From positions 1 to 64,000 of the forward strand of contig JAFGKY010000115.1 in the NCBI GenBank assembly GCA_016928305.1: 64,000 nt of DNA, in the 5' to 3' direction. The stretch is from Bacteroidales bacterium. GTDB lineage: Bacteria; Bacteroidota; Bacteroidia; Bacteroidales; UBA10428. A program made the translations under genes and the position numbers. A model generated the notes under the pieces. That model made no database searches. It saw nothing but the letters and a program-made list of their open reading frames with translations, and was not told where the DNA came from. Below, piece after piece: positions 33,307-41,157 of this stretch (the first letter of the stretch is position 1; every line of letters begins with the position of its first letter).

Positions 33307-33657
33307 TTATTTAAGTTGCAGGAAATCGCCATCGATAATCAGCAATTTAACCCCGTTTTTTGTGGTTGAACGATGTGAGCTTAATTCATCCGAAACCACA
33401 TAAGTCATACCTTCTGTCAAAACAAATTTCTCCCCACTTAAGAGTTCACTCACAAAATCTCCCTTAAGGCAATGGACGATGTGTCCTTTTTTGCACCAGT
33501 GGTCAGCAACATAACCGGCGGAATATTCAACCATTCTGATCCGCAATCCCTCATACTGAAGGGTCTGCCAGAATGCAATTCCTGATTCGCCTTTATGTTC
33601 TGTCCTGGGTATGCTTGTCCAGTCAATGGTCTGAAACGGAATGTTTTTATGGTTCAT
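33307..33657 (-). CDS. DHCW-motif cupin-fold protein
   Basis: 116 residues. Single cupin domain with the family segment AGYVADHWCKKGHIVHCLKGDF (here DHWC rather than DHCW), FVLTEGMTYVVSDE and SSHRSTTKNGVKLLIID. The His residues in DHWCKKGHI and SSHRS could bind a metal. Small proteins of this group are of unknown function. Stands alone between the methyltransferase and the CGGC protein. Confidence 0.8.
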   Translation of the reverse strand: MNHKNIPFQTIDWTSIPRTEHKGESGIAFWQTLQYEGLRIRMVEYSAGYVADHWCKKGHIVHCLKGDFVSELLSGEKFVLTEGMTYVVSDELSSHRSTTKNGVKLLIIDGDFLQLK

Positions 33658-33700
33658 GTATTGTATTCTTAGTATTGATATTCAAATAGACAATGGAATG

Positions 33701-34144
33701 CTAATCGTATTGTACCATTATGCTTTTGTCTTCTGCCAGCAGTTCTCCGCATATCTCATCCATTTTCGCTGACTCCCAGAAGGAGAGTTGTTCATGTACT
33801 TTTAAATACTTTAAGGGGACAGGGTGGGTGCCGACTACCACAGGGATTTTATACCGGGTTTCGATGAACTCTATGAACTGCTTTATATAGGGGCAGGGAG
33901 GATAACCGACCACCATACCGGTCGCAAAATGAATAACTTCCGCTCCGTTCCTGATCATTTCTTCAGGCACATATTCAATGTTTCCGCCCGGGCATCCTCC
34001 GCAATTAGAGAATCCGACCAGTTCCAGCTCTTCCTCCCGGGGATAACGGGCAAAACCCCCGACATGTTCTTTCATTGACCGTAGGCATTTGCCTCCTCCG
34101 CAGGTTATATACCGTGCGCAAATGATCATTCCGATTTTGGTCAT
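33701..34144 (-). CDS. CGGC-domain protein
   Basis: 147 residues from MTKIGMIICARY; upstream sequence is not family-like. Motifs are RYITCGGGKCLRSM at residues about 11-24, FSNCGGCPGGN (about 47-57) and GYPPCPYIKQF, giving at least six conserved Cys that could bind a metal or Fe-S cluster. CGGC proteins are common in anaerobes and methanogens and are of unknown function. Divergent from the CPBP-like membrane gene, with starts about 107 bp apart. Confidence 0.85.
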   Translation of the reverse strand: MTKIGMIICARYITCGGGKCLRSMKEHVGGFARYPREEELELVGFSNCGGCPGGNIEYVPEEMIRNGAEVIHFATGMVVGYPPCPYIKQFIEFIETRYKIPVVVGTHPVPLKYLKVHEQLSFWESAKMDEICGELLAEDKSIMVQYD

Positions 34145-34251
34145 ATAACTCTTTTTATGAATAAAAAATCTAAAAATATGAAATAATATGTAAATTAAAT
34201 CGTCATTTGGACTTATATGCAAGAACATTAATAATAGTAAAACAGAATAGT

Positions 34252-35082
34252 ATGAAAAGCAATCAAAGGATTATTATAGCGTTGACGGTCTTTGCCGGTT
34301 ATGCAGCAACCATGTTTGCATCCAATATACTAATGGAAAAGGCAATGCTCACGCAGATTGAAAATTATGAAATGCTGAGCGGAGTATTGTTAGGGTTTGT
34401 GGGGATACCCCTGTTAAGCATTATATTGCCGTTATACCTTGCAAACAAGTGGAAAATACCTTATTCGGTCTGGCCCAAGACAAAAAGTGCCTGGCTGGTG
34501 GTTTTTATTTTGCTGAGTTATATCATTCTTGGAAACTATTCCATAATCAATTCAGGAAGGCTTTTTAACTATTCATGGAGCGACCTTACCGTTCATTACT
34601 TTTCATCCATGTTATTCCATGTTACTTACTATCCCTTATTTGCCATTCTTATTCTGGGAACCTTGCGGGGGAAATTAAACCTCACCTTAAGCATCGCTTT
34701 CACCGCACTGTTTTTCGCCCTATATCACCTGGTTCAGTATCATTTTTTTCCCGGAGGTACGACATTCAAAATGCAGGTTGTACTTTTTATTGCCTTTATT
34801 GCGAACCTGCTGCTCTATTTATGGAGCGAATCCCTGCTGTTGGTGGCCATGACTCATAGCGCCAACGGTGCAATAGGACTGATTGAAAACGGCACCATTT
34901 TCAATGAGATTGATTTCGTGTTTTATCTGACCATCGTTATCATTATCGGGCTGTTTTCCTATTTAATATATAAAGAAGTCCTTCAGAGAAAAAGAAGGGA
35001 ATATGATAAGCGTTTCTGGTTGCATATTGAAGGTAATAAACATCCCTTGCTCCGATCCGATTCTGACAATAATAATAGTTGA
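34252..35082 (+). CDS. CPBP-like multi-pass membrane protein (degenerate)
   Basis: 276 residues from MKSNQRIIIA with about eight membrane helices. Organisation resembles CAAX-protease/bacteriocin-immunity (CPBP) proteins: FHVTYYPLFAILILGTL precedes FALYHLVQYHFFP (a FxxxH-type motif) and WSESLLLVAMTHSANGAIG. The EExxxR motif that carries the catalytic Glu pair is missing, so proteolytic activity is doubtful. It may have another membrane role. Confidence 0.55.
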   Translation: MKSNQRIIIALTVFAGYAATMFASNILMEKAMLTQIENYEMLSGVLLGFVGIPLLSIILPLYLANKWKIPYSVWPKTKSAWLVVFILLSYIILGNYSIINSGRLFNYSWSDLTVHYFSSMLFHVTYYPLFAILILGTLRGKLNLTLSIAFTALFFALYHLVQYHFFPGGTTFKMQVVLFIAFIANLLLYLWSESLLLVAMTHSANGAIGLIENGTIFNEIDFVFYLTIVIIIGLFSYLIYKEVLQRKRREYDKRFWLHIEGNKHPLLRSDSDNNNS

Positions 35083-35144
35083 GCTTATTATGGATCAATG
35101 TTTTTAATACTCTCTGAATCAGGAATTCAATAAATCCTCTTCCG

Positions 35145-36011
35145 ATGAGCCGGAACCGTTTACAAAAAAAATCATCCAGAACGGCTGCCTATACCTGCAC
35201 CATGAGGGCTGCTTCATACCTCGATAAGAATCCTTTTTACCGGTCGGGCGATTTTATCGCTCCTATGATTCTTCCCCGGTTTGTCAGGATCTTTATTTCC
35301 ATTATAAAAAGATTTTTGGCTTCCATGGGGATTTATGAATATGTCATTGCACGGACTAAATACATTGATTCGGTTTTCCAATATGCAGTGGATAACCATT
35401 TCGATCAGGTAATACTGTTCGGGGCAGGTTTTGATTCAAGGGCCATACGATTTCTGAAAGAAAAACATACTATAGTAATATATGAAATCGACACTAAATA
35501 TACCCAAGAGGCAAAGCAAAGCCAGTTTAAAAAGAGAAATATACAAACGCCTGAAAACCTGATATATATCTCTGTTGACTTAAACAGGGAAAAAATTGAG
35601 GCTAAACTGGATGAAGCAGGAGTCTTAAAAAACAAGACATGTCTTTTTATCCTGGAAGGATTGATCATGTACCTCGAGGCAGATGCAGTTAGTGATCTTT
35701 TCAGAATTTTATATGATTACGCCGGCGATGGCAGCAGGGTGGTATTTGATTACATTTATGCCTCAGTTGTTCGGAACGAGAATATTTATTTTGGTGAAAA
35801 AAGCATTCATAAGACTATCTTAAATGCAAGTGAGCCATGGATTTTTGGAATTGAAAAAGGAGAAATCAGTACGTTTTTGTCAAAGAAAGGCTTCAGGCTC
35901 ATTGAACACATGGATACAGAAGCGATGGAGGAAAAATATTTTACCGATGGGGCAGGTGAACGAAAAGGCAGAATAAATGGAACACATTGCCTTGTTCTGG
36001 CTGAAAAATGA
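35145..36011 (+). CDS. Leucine carboxyl methyltransferase (LCM)-family methyltransferase
   Basis: 288 residues. LCM-family signatures are RTAAYTCTMRAASYLDKNPFYRSGD (residues about 12-36), ARTKYIDSVF, QVILFGAGFDSRAIRF (SAM-binding) and FILEGLIMYLEADAV. Bacterial LCM proteins methylate varied small molecules or polyketide intermediates, so the substrate cannot be inferred. Plus strand, 62 bp after the CPBP-like gene; the two may be one operon. Confidence 0.85.
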   Translation: MSRNRLQKKSSRTAAYTCTMRAASYLDKNPFYRSGDFIAPMILPRFVRIFISIIKRFLASMGIYEYVIARTKYIDSVFQYAVDNHFDQVILFGAGFDSRAIRFLKEKHTIVIYEIDTKYTQEAKQSQFKKRNIQTPENLIYISVDLNREKIEAKLDEAGVLKNKTCLFILEGLIMYLEADAVSDLFRILYDYAGDGSRVVFDYIYASVVRNENIYFGEKSIHKTILNASEPWIFGIEKGEISTFLSKKGFRLIEHMDTEAMEEKYFTDGAGERKGRINGTHCLVLAEK

Positions 36012-36149
36012 AATAAGTTATTGTTAATAAAGGACAGGCCTATCCAGTAACCTTTAAATGAAACGTGTATTGCATCTTAAGTATACCGGATAATTACAGC
36101 CTGACCTTTTTGTAAATCTATGCCATGGATCGTTAATCGATAGTCAGCG

Positions 36150-36617
36150 TTATTTCATGAAGGCATTGTACATCCATACCATTTTTTCCTGTCCGGAAAT
36201 ATATCCGGTCATTAAATCAGCCGTCCCATCATCACCTTTTTCTGCGGCGTAAGATGCAATCTCACGTTCGTGGTTGAGCAGGACGCTAAGCCCGTCGAGG
36301 ACTTCTTTCACCGTTGCCATATCCGATGATACGTTGGTTTTCTCCTTGATTTCAGCTGTTTTCAGGTATTCCGAAAAGGCATGCACCGGTTTGCCCTCCA
36401 ACATCAATATCCGTTCAGCGATTTCATCTGCCTTTTCATTCAAATCGTCATACAATTCTTCAAATTTTTCATGAAGTTTGAAGAAATGCTTACCTGTGAT
36501 ATTCCAGTGAAATCCACGAACGTTCATATAAAATACCTGAACATTGCTCAGCAATAAATTGAGTTTTTCTGCCATCCGGCTTGAATAATCGTTGTCTAAT
36601 CCAATTTGACTTTTCAT
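36150..36617 (-). CDS. dps: Dps-type DNA-binding ferritin
   Basis: 155 residues, standard length for Dps. Ferroxidase ligands across the dimer are visible in NVRGFHWNITGKHFFKLHEKFEELYDDLNEKADEIAERIL (His, Asp and Glu positions, residues about 34-73). A Lys-rich N-terminal tail is missing, so DNA binding may be weak. Stores iron and detoxifies peroxide. A 15-bp 7-1-7 palindrome (36650-36664) lies 33 bp upstream and suggests Fur/PerR-family control. Confidence 0.93.
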   Translation of the reverse strand: MKSQIGLDNDYSSRMAEKLNLLLSNVQVFYMNVRGFHWNITGKHFFKLHEKFEELYDDLNEKADEIAERILMLEGKPVHAFSEYLKTAEIKEKTNVSSDMATVKEVLDGLSVLLNHEREIASYAAEKGDDGTADLMTGYISGQEKMVWMYNAFMK

Positions 36618-36649
36618 GATAAAGGTATTAATTTAAAATTATTATTAAA

Positions 36650-36664
36650 TAAGAATAATTCTCA
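36650..36664. promoter_or_regulatory. Fur/PerR-like 7-1-7 palindrome upstream of dps
   Basis: TAAGAAT-A-ATTCTCA: arms match except for one base. Geometry and sequence fit peroxide-sensing Fur-family (PerR) operators better than ArsR sites. No Fur-family regulator gene is in the window. Confidence 0.45.
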
Positions 36665-36737
36665 TTAAAGAATTAATACTAATAATAACCAATTTTTGTA
36701 ATAAAGGTTTAAACAGATTGGCTTTTTTTATCTTAAT

Positions 36738-37256
36738 TCAATTCGTTGAGAGAATTTTTTTTAAACCTTCCGTTTCTTCTTTACAATGGTTTCTCCAGGG
36801 AATCAATCCACCGGTTAATTGTGAAAAAAGCTTTTCAGATAAACTGCCAAATTGGATACCTATACACATACTGATTTTTGTTTGGCTATTTGATATCTTA
36901 TAAAAATCATAATACACATAAGTATTGCTTTTGCTTTCGATTTTACGCCAGGGCAATTTCACAGATACCAGAGAAGGTTTTGAATAAAAGTGAATTCTTT
37001 TGTTTTCAACAATTTCATCGACTATATATTGATGCCTTACGGATTGATTTCCTGCATTTTCCAGACAGTTTATTACACCTCCAACCGTTAATTTATTGTA
37101 TCGTTCAGGTCTGAAATACTCGTGTCCCTTTGCCAGTTCAGTATAGACCTTACTTAAATCATGAATAATGAAATGGAATGAATCGGATATGTTTTTATTA
37201 ACAGTAATGCTGTTTGTGATAAATACTGTGTTCTTATGTTTTGGTATGTGACACAT
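36738..37256 (-). CDS. SRPBCC/START-like hypothetical protein
   Basis: 172 residues. No catalytic motif. The pattern of strands (QYIVDEIVENKRIHFYSKPSLV, NTYVYYDFYKIS and a C-terminal helix SEKLFSQLTGGLIPWRNHCKEETEGL) resembles SRPBCC-fold polyketide-cyclase-like binding proteins. No signal peptide. It is a lone gene and probably real, given its length and composition. Confidence 0.55.
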   Translation of the reverse strand: MCHIPKHKNTVFITNSITVNKNISDSFHFIIHDLSKVYTELAKGHEYFRPERYNKLTVGGVINCLENAGNQSVRHQYIVDEIVENKRIHFYSKPSLVSVKLPWRKIESKSNTYVYYDFYKISNSQTKISMCIGIQFGSLSEKLFSQLTGGLIPWRNHCKEETEGLKKILSTN

Positions 37257-37445
37257 TGTTATATGTTTTTGGAGAACATGAGGATTTCATAACAAAAAAA
37301 ATCAGTAAGTTGAATATGCAAAACAGCAAGTTTTGAATTTAATCATGATCCTTGTATTTCAATGAGATATACCGGTTCACGCTCCTTTTGAAATGCATAT
37401 AGGAATCACCATGTTTTGCAGTCAGAAATTTCTCTTCATCTAAGA

Positions 37446-37511
37446 TTAATAAATAAATGCAATAAAAAAAACGGTTATAATCAAACCCGTAATTATATCA
37501 AAAATACCCAT
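37446..37511 (-). CDS. Possible 21-residue membrane micropeptide
   Basis: ATG at 37511, stop at 37446. Encodes MGIFDIITGLIITVFFIAFI plus Tyr: a single hydrophobic helix with a short N-terminal stub, similar in form to small accessory peptides of membrane complexes. It starts 36 bp downstream of the zinc-ribbon gene stop on the same strand, so it may be the third cistron of the DUF134 operon. Evidence is limited to composition and position. Confidence 0.35.
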   Translation of the reverse strand: MGIFDIITGLIITVFFIAFIY

Positions 37512-37547
37512 GATGCTTAAAAGAAACAATTGTTGTGAAGTTGCAGC

Positions 37548-37727
37548 TTATTCTGTTTTGCCCTTTGCTTTTTTCAGGTATAACTGATGGTGGTATGCAC
37601 CTTCCCTGAACATGATTTTCCCACAGTTGGGGCACTTGTTTTCCCTGCAGGGAATACCGCGTGAATGCGGTATCCGTGTGTTGCAGTGAACACAAATACA
37701 ATATTCGTTTTCTTTATATCTTTTCAT
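37548..37727 (-). CDS. Small zinc-ribbon-like protein downstream of DUF134
   Basis: 59 residues. Seven cysteines: YCICVHC (C10, C12, C15), IPC (C27) and KCPNC (C32, C35), arranged as CxxC pairs typical of a zinc ribbon or rubredoxin-like site, then FREGAYHHQLYLKKAKGK. It overlaps the DUF134 gene end by 14 nt, so the two are coupled. Similar small proteins often follow DUF134 regulators in anaerobes. The frame spanning 37498-37701 is its antiphase shadow. Probably binds zinc or iron; role unknown. Confidence 0.75.
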   Translation of the reverse strand: MKRYKENEYCICVHCNTRIPHSRGIPCRENKCPNCGKIMFREGAYHHQLYLKKAKGKTE

Positions 37728-38136
37728 CTGTTCCGGATTGATTGTTTAATTGAATAATGTTATCCGAATCACATTTTCTGCAATGCTTTGCAGGCTTAAT
37801 AGAGATCATGGTTTCGTGGCAGTCGTAACACCTGTACCAGTAATCATCAGTAATGTATGTGCCTCCCTGAATGAAAATGGCTTTTCCCTCAACAAAGGCT
37901 TTTGCGATATTTTTTCGGGCCTTTTCGTAAAGCCTGGTGAAGGTTGGACGGGAGATATTCATTTTGGCTGCGGCTTCTTCCTGTGTGAGATTTTCATAAT
38001 CAGCAAGCCGTATCGCTTCGAATTCTTCATAAAGCAAAACAACCGGTTCCAGTTCGCGCATCGGTATGCCGAATGGCTTAAATCCTTCCATTGGCGGAGG
38101 CATGGTGACTCTTCTGTACCTTCTTCGGTTTGGCAT
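37714..38136 (-). CDS. DUF134 family DNA-binding protein
   Basis: 140 residues. The N-terminus PNRRRYRRVTMPPPMEGFKPFG and the core EAIRLADYENLTQEEAAAKMNISRPTFTRLYEKARKNIAKA (about residues 38-78) form the sigma-4-like helix-turn-helix of DUF134 regulators. The C-terminus carries a zinc ribbon: YRCYDCHET and KHCRKCDSD (about 107-128). DUF134 genes are often near NifX-like and DUF5320 genes, and both are present in this window (75-749), 37 kb away. It is a candidate regulator of the TGAAC-palindrome promoters, alongside the ArsR protein at 41158. Confidence 0.85.
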   Translation of the reverse strand: MPNRRRYRRVTMPPPMEGFKPFGIPMRELEPVVLLYEEFEAIRLADYENLTQEEAAAKMNISRPTFTRLYEKARKNIAKAFVEGKAIFIQGGTYITDDYWYRCYDCHETMISIKPAKHCRKCDSDNIIQLNNQSGTDEKI

Positions 38137-38295
38137 CAGTCTAATTGATAAAAGAATTAAATCTTATCCCAAATGTAATGTTTCTTTCCATATTGTTATA
38201 ACCCAAATCTTTATATATATTATATGCAGGCAGATGACCAATATAATAGCTGTTTATTTGAAACTGCAACACCTGTTTCATGCAGCATAGCAATT

Positions 38296-38430
38296 TTATC
38301 TTTTTTTCTCACAGGGGCATGGTATAGGTTTGTGATGTTTATGAGCAGCGCAACCGGTGTATGCAAACATACAAGTCAGATAAATAAAAATCAGAAAAAA
38401 TTTTGACGCTTTTTTCAATTTATTGTCCAT
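38296..38430 (-). CDS. Tiny His/Cys lipoprotein under the palindrome promoter
   Basis: 44 residues: a basic start (MDNKLKKASK), a hydrophobic segment (FFLIFIYLTCMF), lipobox AYTGC (C27), then AAHKHHKPIPCPCEKKR. The mature peptide would be only 18 residues with three His and three Cys, ideal for metal binding at the cell envelope. Its ATG is 14 bp from a -7 box with the palindromic operator 7 bp beyond. Too short for standard gene callers; supported by the lipobox, promoter and operator together. Probably metal-responsive. Confidence 0.65.
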   Translation of the reverse strand: MDNKLKKASKFFLIFIYLTCMFAYTGCAAHKHHKPIPCPCEKKR

Positions 38431-38443
38431 AACTTTTTTGATA

Positions 38444-38478
38444 CAAATTTAATAAAACAAATGAACATAAGTTCATTT
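38444..38478 (-). promoter_or_regulatory. Promoter with palindromic operator for the tiny lipoprotein
   Basis: -7 box TAAATTTG (38444-38451, minus strand), 7-bp spacer, operator AAATGAACATAAGTTCATTT (38459-38478). Same geometry as at 779-813 and 27958-27992. The operator is also about 45 bp upstream of the plus-strand thioesterase gene. Confidence 0.75.
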
Positions 38479-38523
38479 AAAGATATATTTCATTACTTTT
38501 AAAAAAAATTCTTTTTATTGGAT

Positions 38524-38925
38524 ATGGAAGATCGTATAGAAAACAGTACAACAAGACAGTTTAAAGCTGTATTTCCTTGTATGCTCAACGCCAACAACAC
38601 ACTTTTTGGCGGCGAGATCCTGAAATGGATGGATGAAGTGGCCTATATTACGGCTACCCGATTTACACGTGAACATATGTTTACGGTTTATACCGATAAG
38701 ATAAAATTCCTGAAAACGATACAACCCGACACCATTGTTGAAATCATCGGCCGGATTGAAAAAGTAAGGCCGGTCAGGATCTATGTGAAGGTTGATGTTT
38801 TTGCTGAGGAAATGTACGGTCTGAACCGTGAAAAAGTGCTTGAAGGTACATTTACTTTTGTAGCGCTGGATGAGAACCAGCAACCCAAAGAACTTGATTA
38901 TTTCAGATTAATAAAGACACCCTGA
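38524..38925 (+). CDS. Acyl-CoA thioesterase (hotdog fold, YciA/BACH-like)
   Basis: 133 residues from ATG at 38524 (TTG two codons earlier is possible). Hydrolyses acyl-CoA thioesters. Motifs: FPCMLNANNTLFGGEILKWMDEVAYITATRF (about residues 18-48, the catalytic Asn/Gly/Asp helix of the 4-hydroxybenzoyl-type hotdog) and FTFVALDENQQPKEL near the end. It is convergent with feoB, sharing a short hairpin at 38916-38934 whose 3' half is in the feoB end. Confidence 0.85.
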   Translation: MEDRIENSTTRQFKAVFPCMLNANNTLFGGEILKWMDEVAYITATRFTREHMFTVYTDKIKFLKTIQPDTIVEIIGRIEKVRPVRIYVKVDVFAEEMYGLNREKVLEGTFTFVALDENQQPKELDYFRLIKTP

Positions 38926-38934
38926 AAGGGTGTC
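38916..38934. terminator. Hairpin between convergent thioesterase and feoB genes
   Basis: GACACCC-TGAAA-GGGTGTC, a perfect 7-bp stem that overlaps both stop codons. Weak T-runs on both sides; it may end transcription in both directions or be a REP-like element, since the same GACACCCT/AGGGTGTC core recurs at 62828-62863. Confidence 0.5.
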
Positions 38935-40861
38935 AAACCAGATCTAAAATTCTTTTAATAGTTCCTGCCAGCAAAATGGCAAACAGAATCTCAAGTGTAC
39001 AAACAATCAGCGCTTTCTTCCATCCGTATTCTTTCCACAGAACAGATATGGTGGCCACACAGGGGACATAAAACATACTGATAACAGCAAGGGTGATCAT
39101 TTGTTGCGAAGTTAATGCATCGGAAAAATGGGTGGTTCCAAGATAGGCGGCCAGCATGACAAGGATCAGTTCTTTACGCAGGATCCCGAAAATGAGCAGG
39201 ATGCCGGTCACCGCAGGAAGTCCCAGCCATGTGACAGTAACAGGCGTTAAAAAGGAAGAAATTGCCGGCATCCATCCTACCAGATCAATGGCGTGAATTA
39301 ATACACCTGATATAATAACAATCGGAGCTGCGATAAAAATAAATTCCTTCAAGGCATTCCATGTCTGGTATACAATTGTTTTTAACTGAGGTGTTTTATA
39401 GTCGGGCATTGGCATAATAAGTTCCACGGGTTCTCCGAGCAACAGCTTGGAAAGTATTTTGCCGGTAAGAAAGATCAGTATCATGGCAAAAAGATATAAT
39501 CCGAGAGCCCATAGCAACCCGACATATTTTCCCACAAGACCAAAAACAATAACGGATACGGCCGAACATGGCACAAGTGTCACCAGGACAGCCGTGATAA
39601 ACCTTTCCCGTCTTGATTCCATAATACGGCAGGAGAGACAACCGGGGACATTGCATCCGAATCCGATGATGAAAGAAATGCATGCCTTACCATGGATGCC
39701 CATTTTGTGCATCAGATTGTCCATCAGAAAAGAGATGCGGGATATATAACCCCAGTCTTCTAAAACATACAGAATAATATAGAAAGGCAAAATATAGGGT
39801 AAAGCAATCTGAATCAGGGCAAGAACACTCTCAACCGCCGCCCACCCCAGCGAAGCAACAAAAGTAGTACCCACCGTATTATTCCACCATGCATGCCAGT
39901 TTATGAACAGCGCATCAAACAAATCCGAAAGCCAGTTACCGAATGAGAACACCGTAAGAAACATTCCTCCCAGGATCACAATCATCACTATGTATCCCAT
40001 GAACCGGTCAGTGGTTATAGCTGCCAGTCTGTCATTCAGTGACACCTTTCGGTTTGCTTCTATTGTCTCTGTTGCTCTTACTATCCGGCAGACGAGATGG
40101 CTTCTTTCATCTGCAATAACGAGTGATGAATCATGTCCGTGAATTTCTTCAAGATAATTATGAAGCTGTCTGGTTTTTTCCAAGATTTCCGGTTTCTTTT
40201 CCTGCACCAGTTTTACAATTTCCTTGTCTTTTTCAAGAAGCTTAATGGCTATCCATCTTACCGGGTAAGGAAGATCAACACCCTTCAATAACGTGGATAA
40301 TTGCCCGATACAATTTTCTATTTCCTTTCCGTACCGGTGAATACGGTGGTTACTCTTTTTTTTATTCAGTTCAATAACGTTATCCATAAGAGTGGTTAAT
40401 CCTGCTCCACGGGAAGCAATGGTGGGTATCACAGGAACATTAAGTATATGCTGGAGTTTTTTGGAATCAATGCGAATTCCCTTTTTTTTTGCCAGGTCAA
40501 CCATATTCAAAGCCAGAATAATCGGACATTCAAGCTCAAGCAGCTGAAACGTGAAAATCAGGTTCCTCTCAAGATTGGTAGCATCGACAATGTTTATGAC
40601 ACAATCGGGTTTCTGATTGATGATATATTCCCGCGATATGGTTTCCTCAACCGAATAGGTCGTTAGCGAATAAATTCCGGGCAGGTCAAGAACATCAATC
40701 GTATAATCCTTATAGAAAAGAGTGCCTTCACATTTTTCAATGGTCTTTCCGGCCCAGTTGCCTATATGCTGATGGAGACCTGTCAGGAAATTGAAGACAG
40801 TAGATTTTCCGGTGTTTCCCTGACCTGCCAGAACAATATTGAGCCTCTTTTCTTCCGTCAT
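38933..40861 (-). CDS. feoB: Ferrous iron transport protein FeoB
   Basis: 642 residues. The N-terminal GTPase has G1 GQGNTGKST (residues 13-21), G3 DLPG, G4 NMVD and a helical guanine-nucleotide dissociation-inhibitor region. The C-terminal membrane part (about 280-642) has two Gate domains with GFGCNVPGCLSCR and PCVATISVLW. It imports Fe(II) under anoxic conditions. FeoB N-terminal sequence here has GQG instead of the usual GNP. It overlaps feoA by 4 nt. Operator at 41126-41139 upstream of feoA. Confidence 0.96.
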   Translation of the reverse strand: MTEEKRLNIVLAGQGNTGKSTVFNFLTGLHQHIGNWAGKTIEKCEGTLFYKDYTIDVLDLPGIYSLTTYSVEETISREYIINQKPDCVINIVDATNLERNLIFTFQLLELECPIILALNMVDLAKKKGIRIDSKKLQHILNVPVIPTIASRGAGLTTLMDNVIELNKKKSNHRIHRYGKEIENCIGQLSTLLKGVDLPYPVRWIAIKLLEKDKEIVKLVQEKKPEILEKTRQLHNYLEEIHGHDSSLVIADERSHLVCRIVRATETIEANRKVSLNDRLAAITTDRFMGYIVMIVILGGMFLTVFSFGNWLSDLFDALFINWHAWWNNTVGTTFVASLGWAAVESVLALIQIALPYILPFYIILYVLEDWGYISRISFLMDNLMHKMGIHGKACISFIIGFGCNVPGCLSCRIMESRRERFITAVLVTLVPCSAVSVIVFGLVGKYVGLLWALGLYLFAMILIFLTGKILSKLLLGEPVELIMPMPDYKTPQLKTIVYQTWNALKEFIFIAAPIVIISGVLIHAIDLVGWMPAISSFLTPVTVTWLGLPAVTGILLIFGILRKELILVMLAAYLGTTHFSDALTSQQMITLAVISMFYVPCVATISVLWKEYGWKKALIVCTLEILFAILLAGTIKRILDLV

Positions 40862-41103
40862 TTCAACACAACAATAATTTTTGATGCAAGGCCCCGTCCA
40901 ATAACTATTCTTGAACCTCGAACTAACACTTTAACAGGACCTGAAAACAGTGCTTTTCTTATAACCTTTATTTCAGTCCCCGGCATCAATCCCAGATCAG
41001 CCAGTCTTTTTGTTGCCCCTCTCCCTCCGGCCACTGAAATAATTATTCCGGTCTGCCCCTCTTTCATATCCGTTAAGATTGTTTTGTTATTTTCGCTGAC
41101 CAT
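40858..41103 (-). CDS. feoA: FeoA-domain protein
   Basis: 81 residues, a single SH3-like FeoA domain: GGRGATKRLADLGLMPGTEIKVIRKALFSGPVKVLVRGSRI (about residues 26-66). FeoA assists FeoB, probably by binding its cytoplasmic face. ATGA overlap with feoB. The start codon is 22 bp from a SmtB/ArsR-like operator. Confidence 0.93.
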   Translation of the reverse strand: MVSENNKTILTDMKEGQTGIIISVAGGRGATKRLADLGLMPGTEIKVIRKALFSGPVKVLVRGSRIVIGRGLASKIIVVLK

Positions 41104-41125
41104 CTTTGTTATCTATGTAAATATG

Positions 41126-41139
41126 TGAACATATATTCA
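41126..41139. promoter_or_regulatory. SmtB/ArsR-like operator upstream of feoAB
   Basis: TGAACATATATTCA: the consensus TGAACA-NN-T(A/G)TTCA of ArsR/SmtB proteins is matched at every position. It lies 22 bp upstream of the feoA ATG and 18 bp downstream of the arsR stop. Confidence 0.65.
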
Positions 41140-41157
41140 ACTGTAAAATAAAAAAAA

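Noticed and set aside
34252-35082. Functional CAAX-type protease
   Set aside because: The EExxxR motif that carries the catalytic Glu pair is absent, so only fold-level resemblance is claimed.
37498-37701. 67-residue minus-strand frame
   Set aside because: It is out of phase with the zinc-ribbon protein at 37548-37727, which has matched Cys pairs and overlaps DUF134 naturally.
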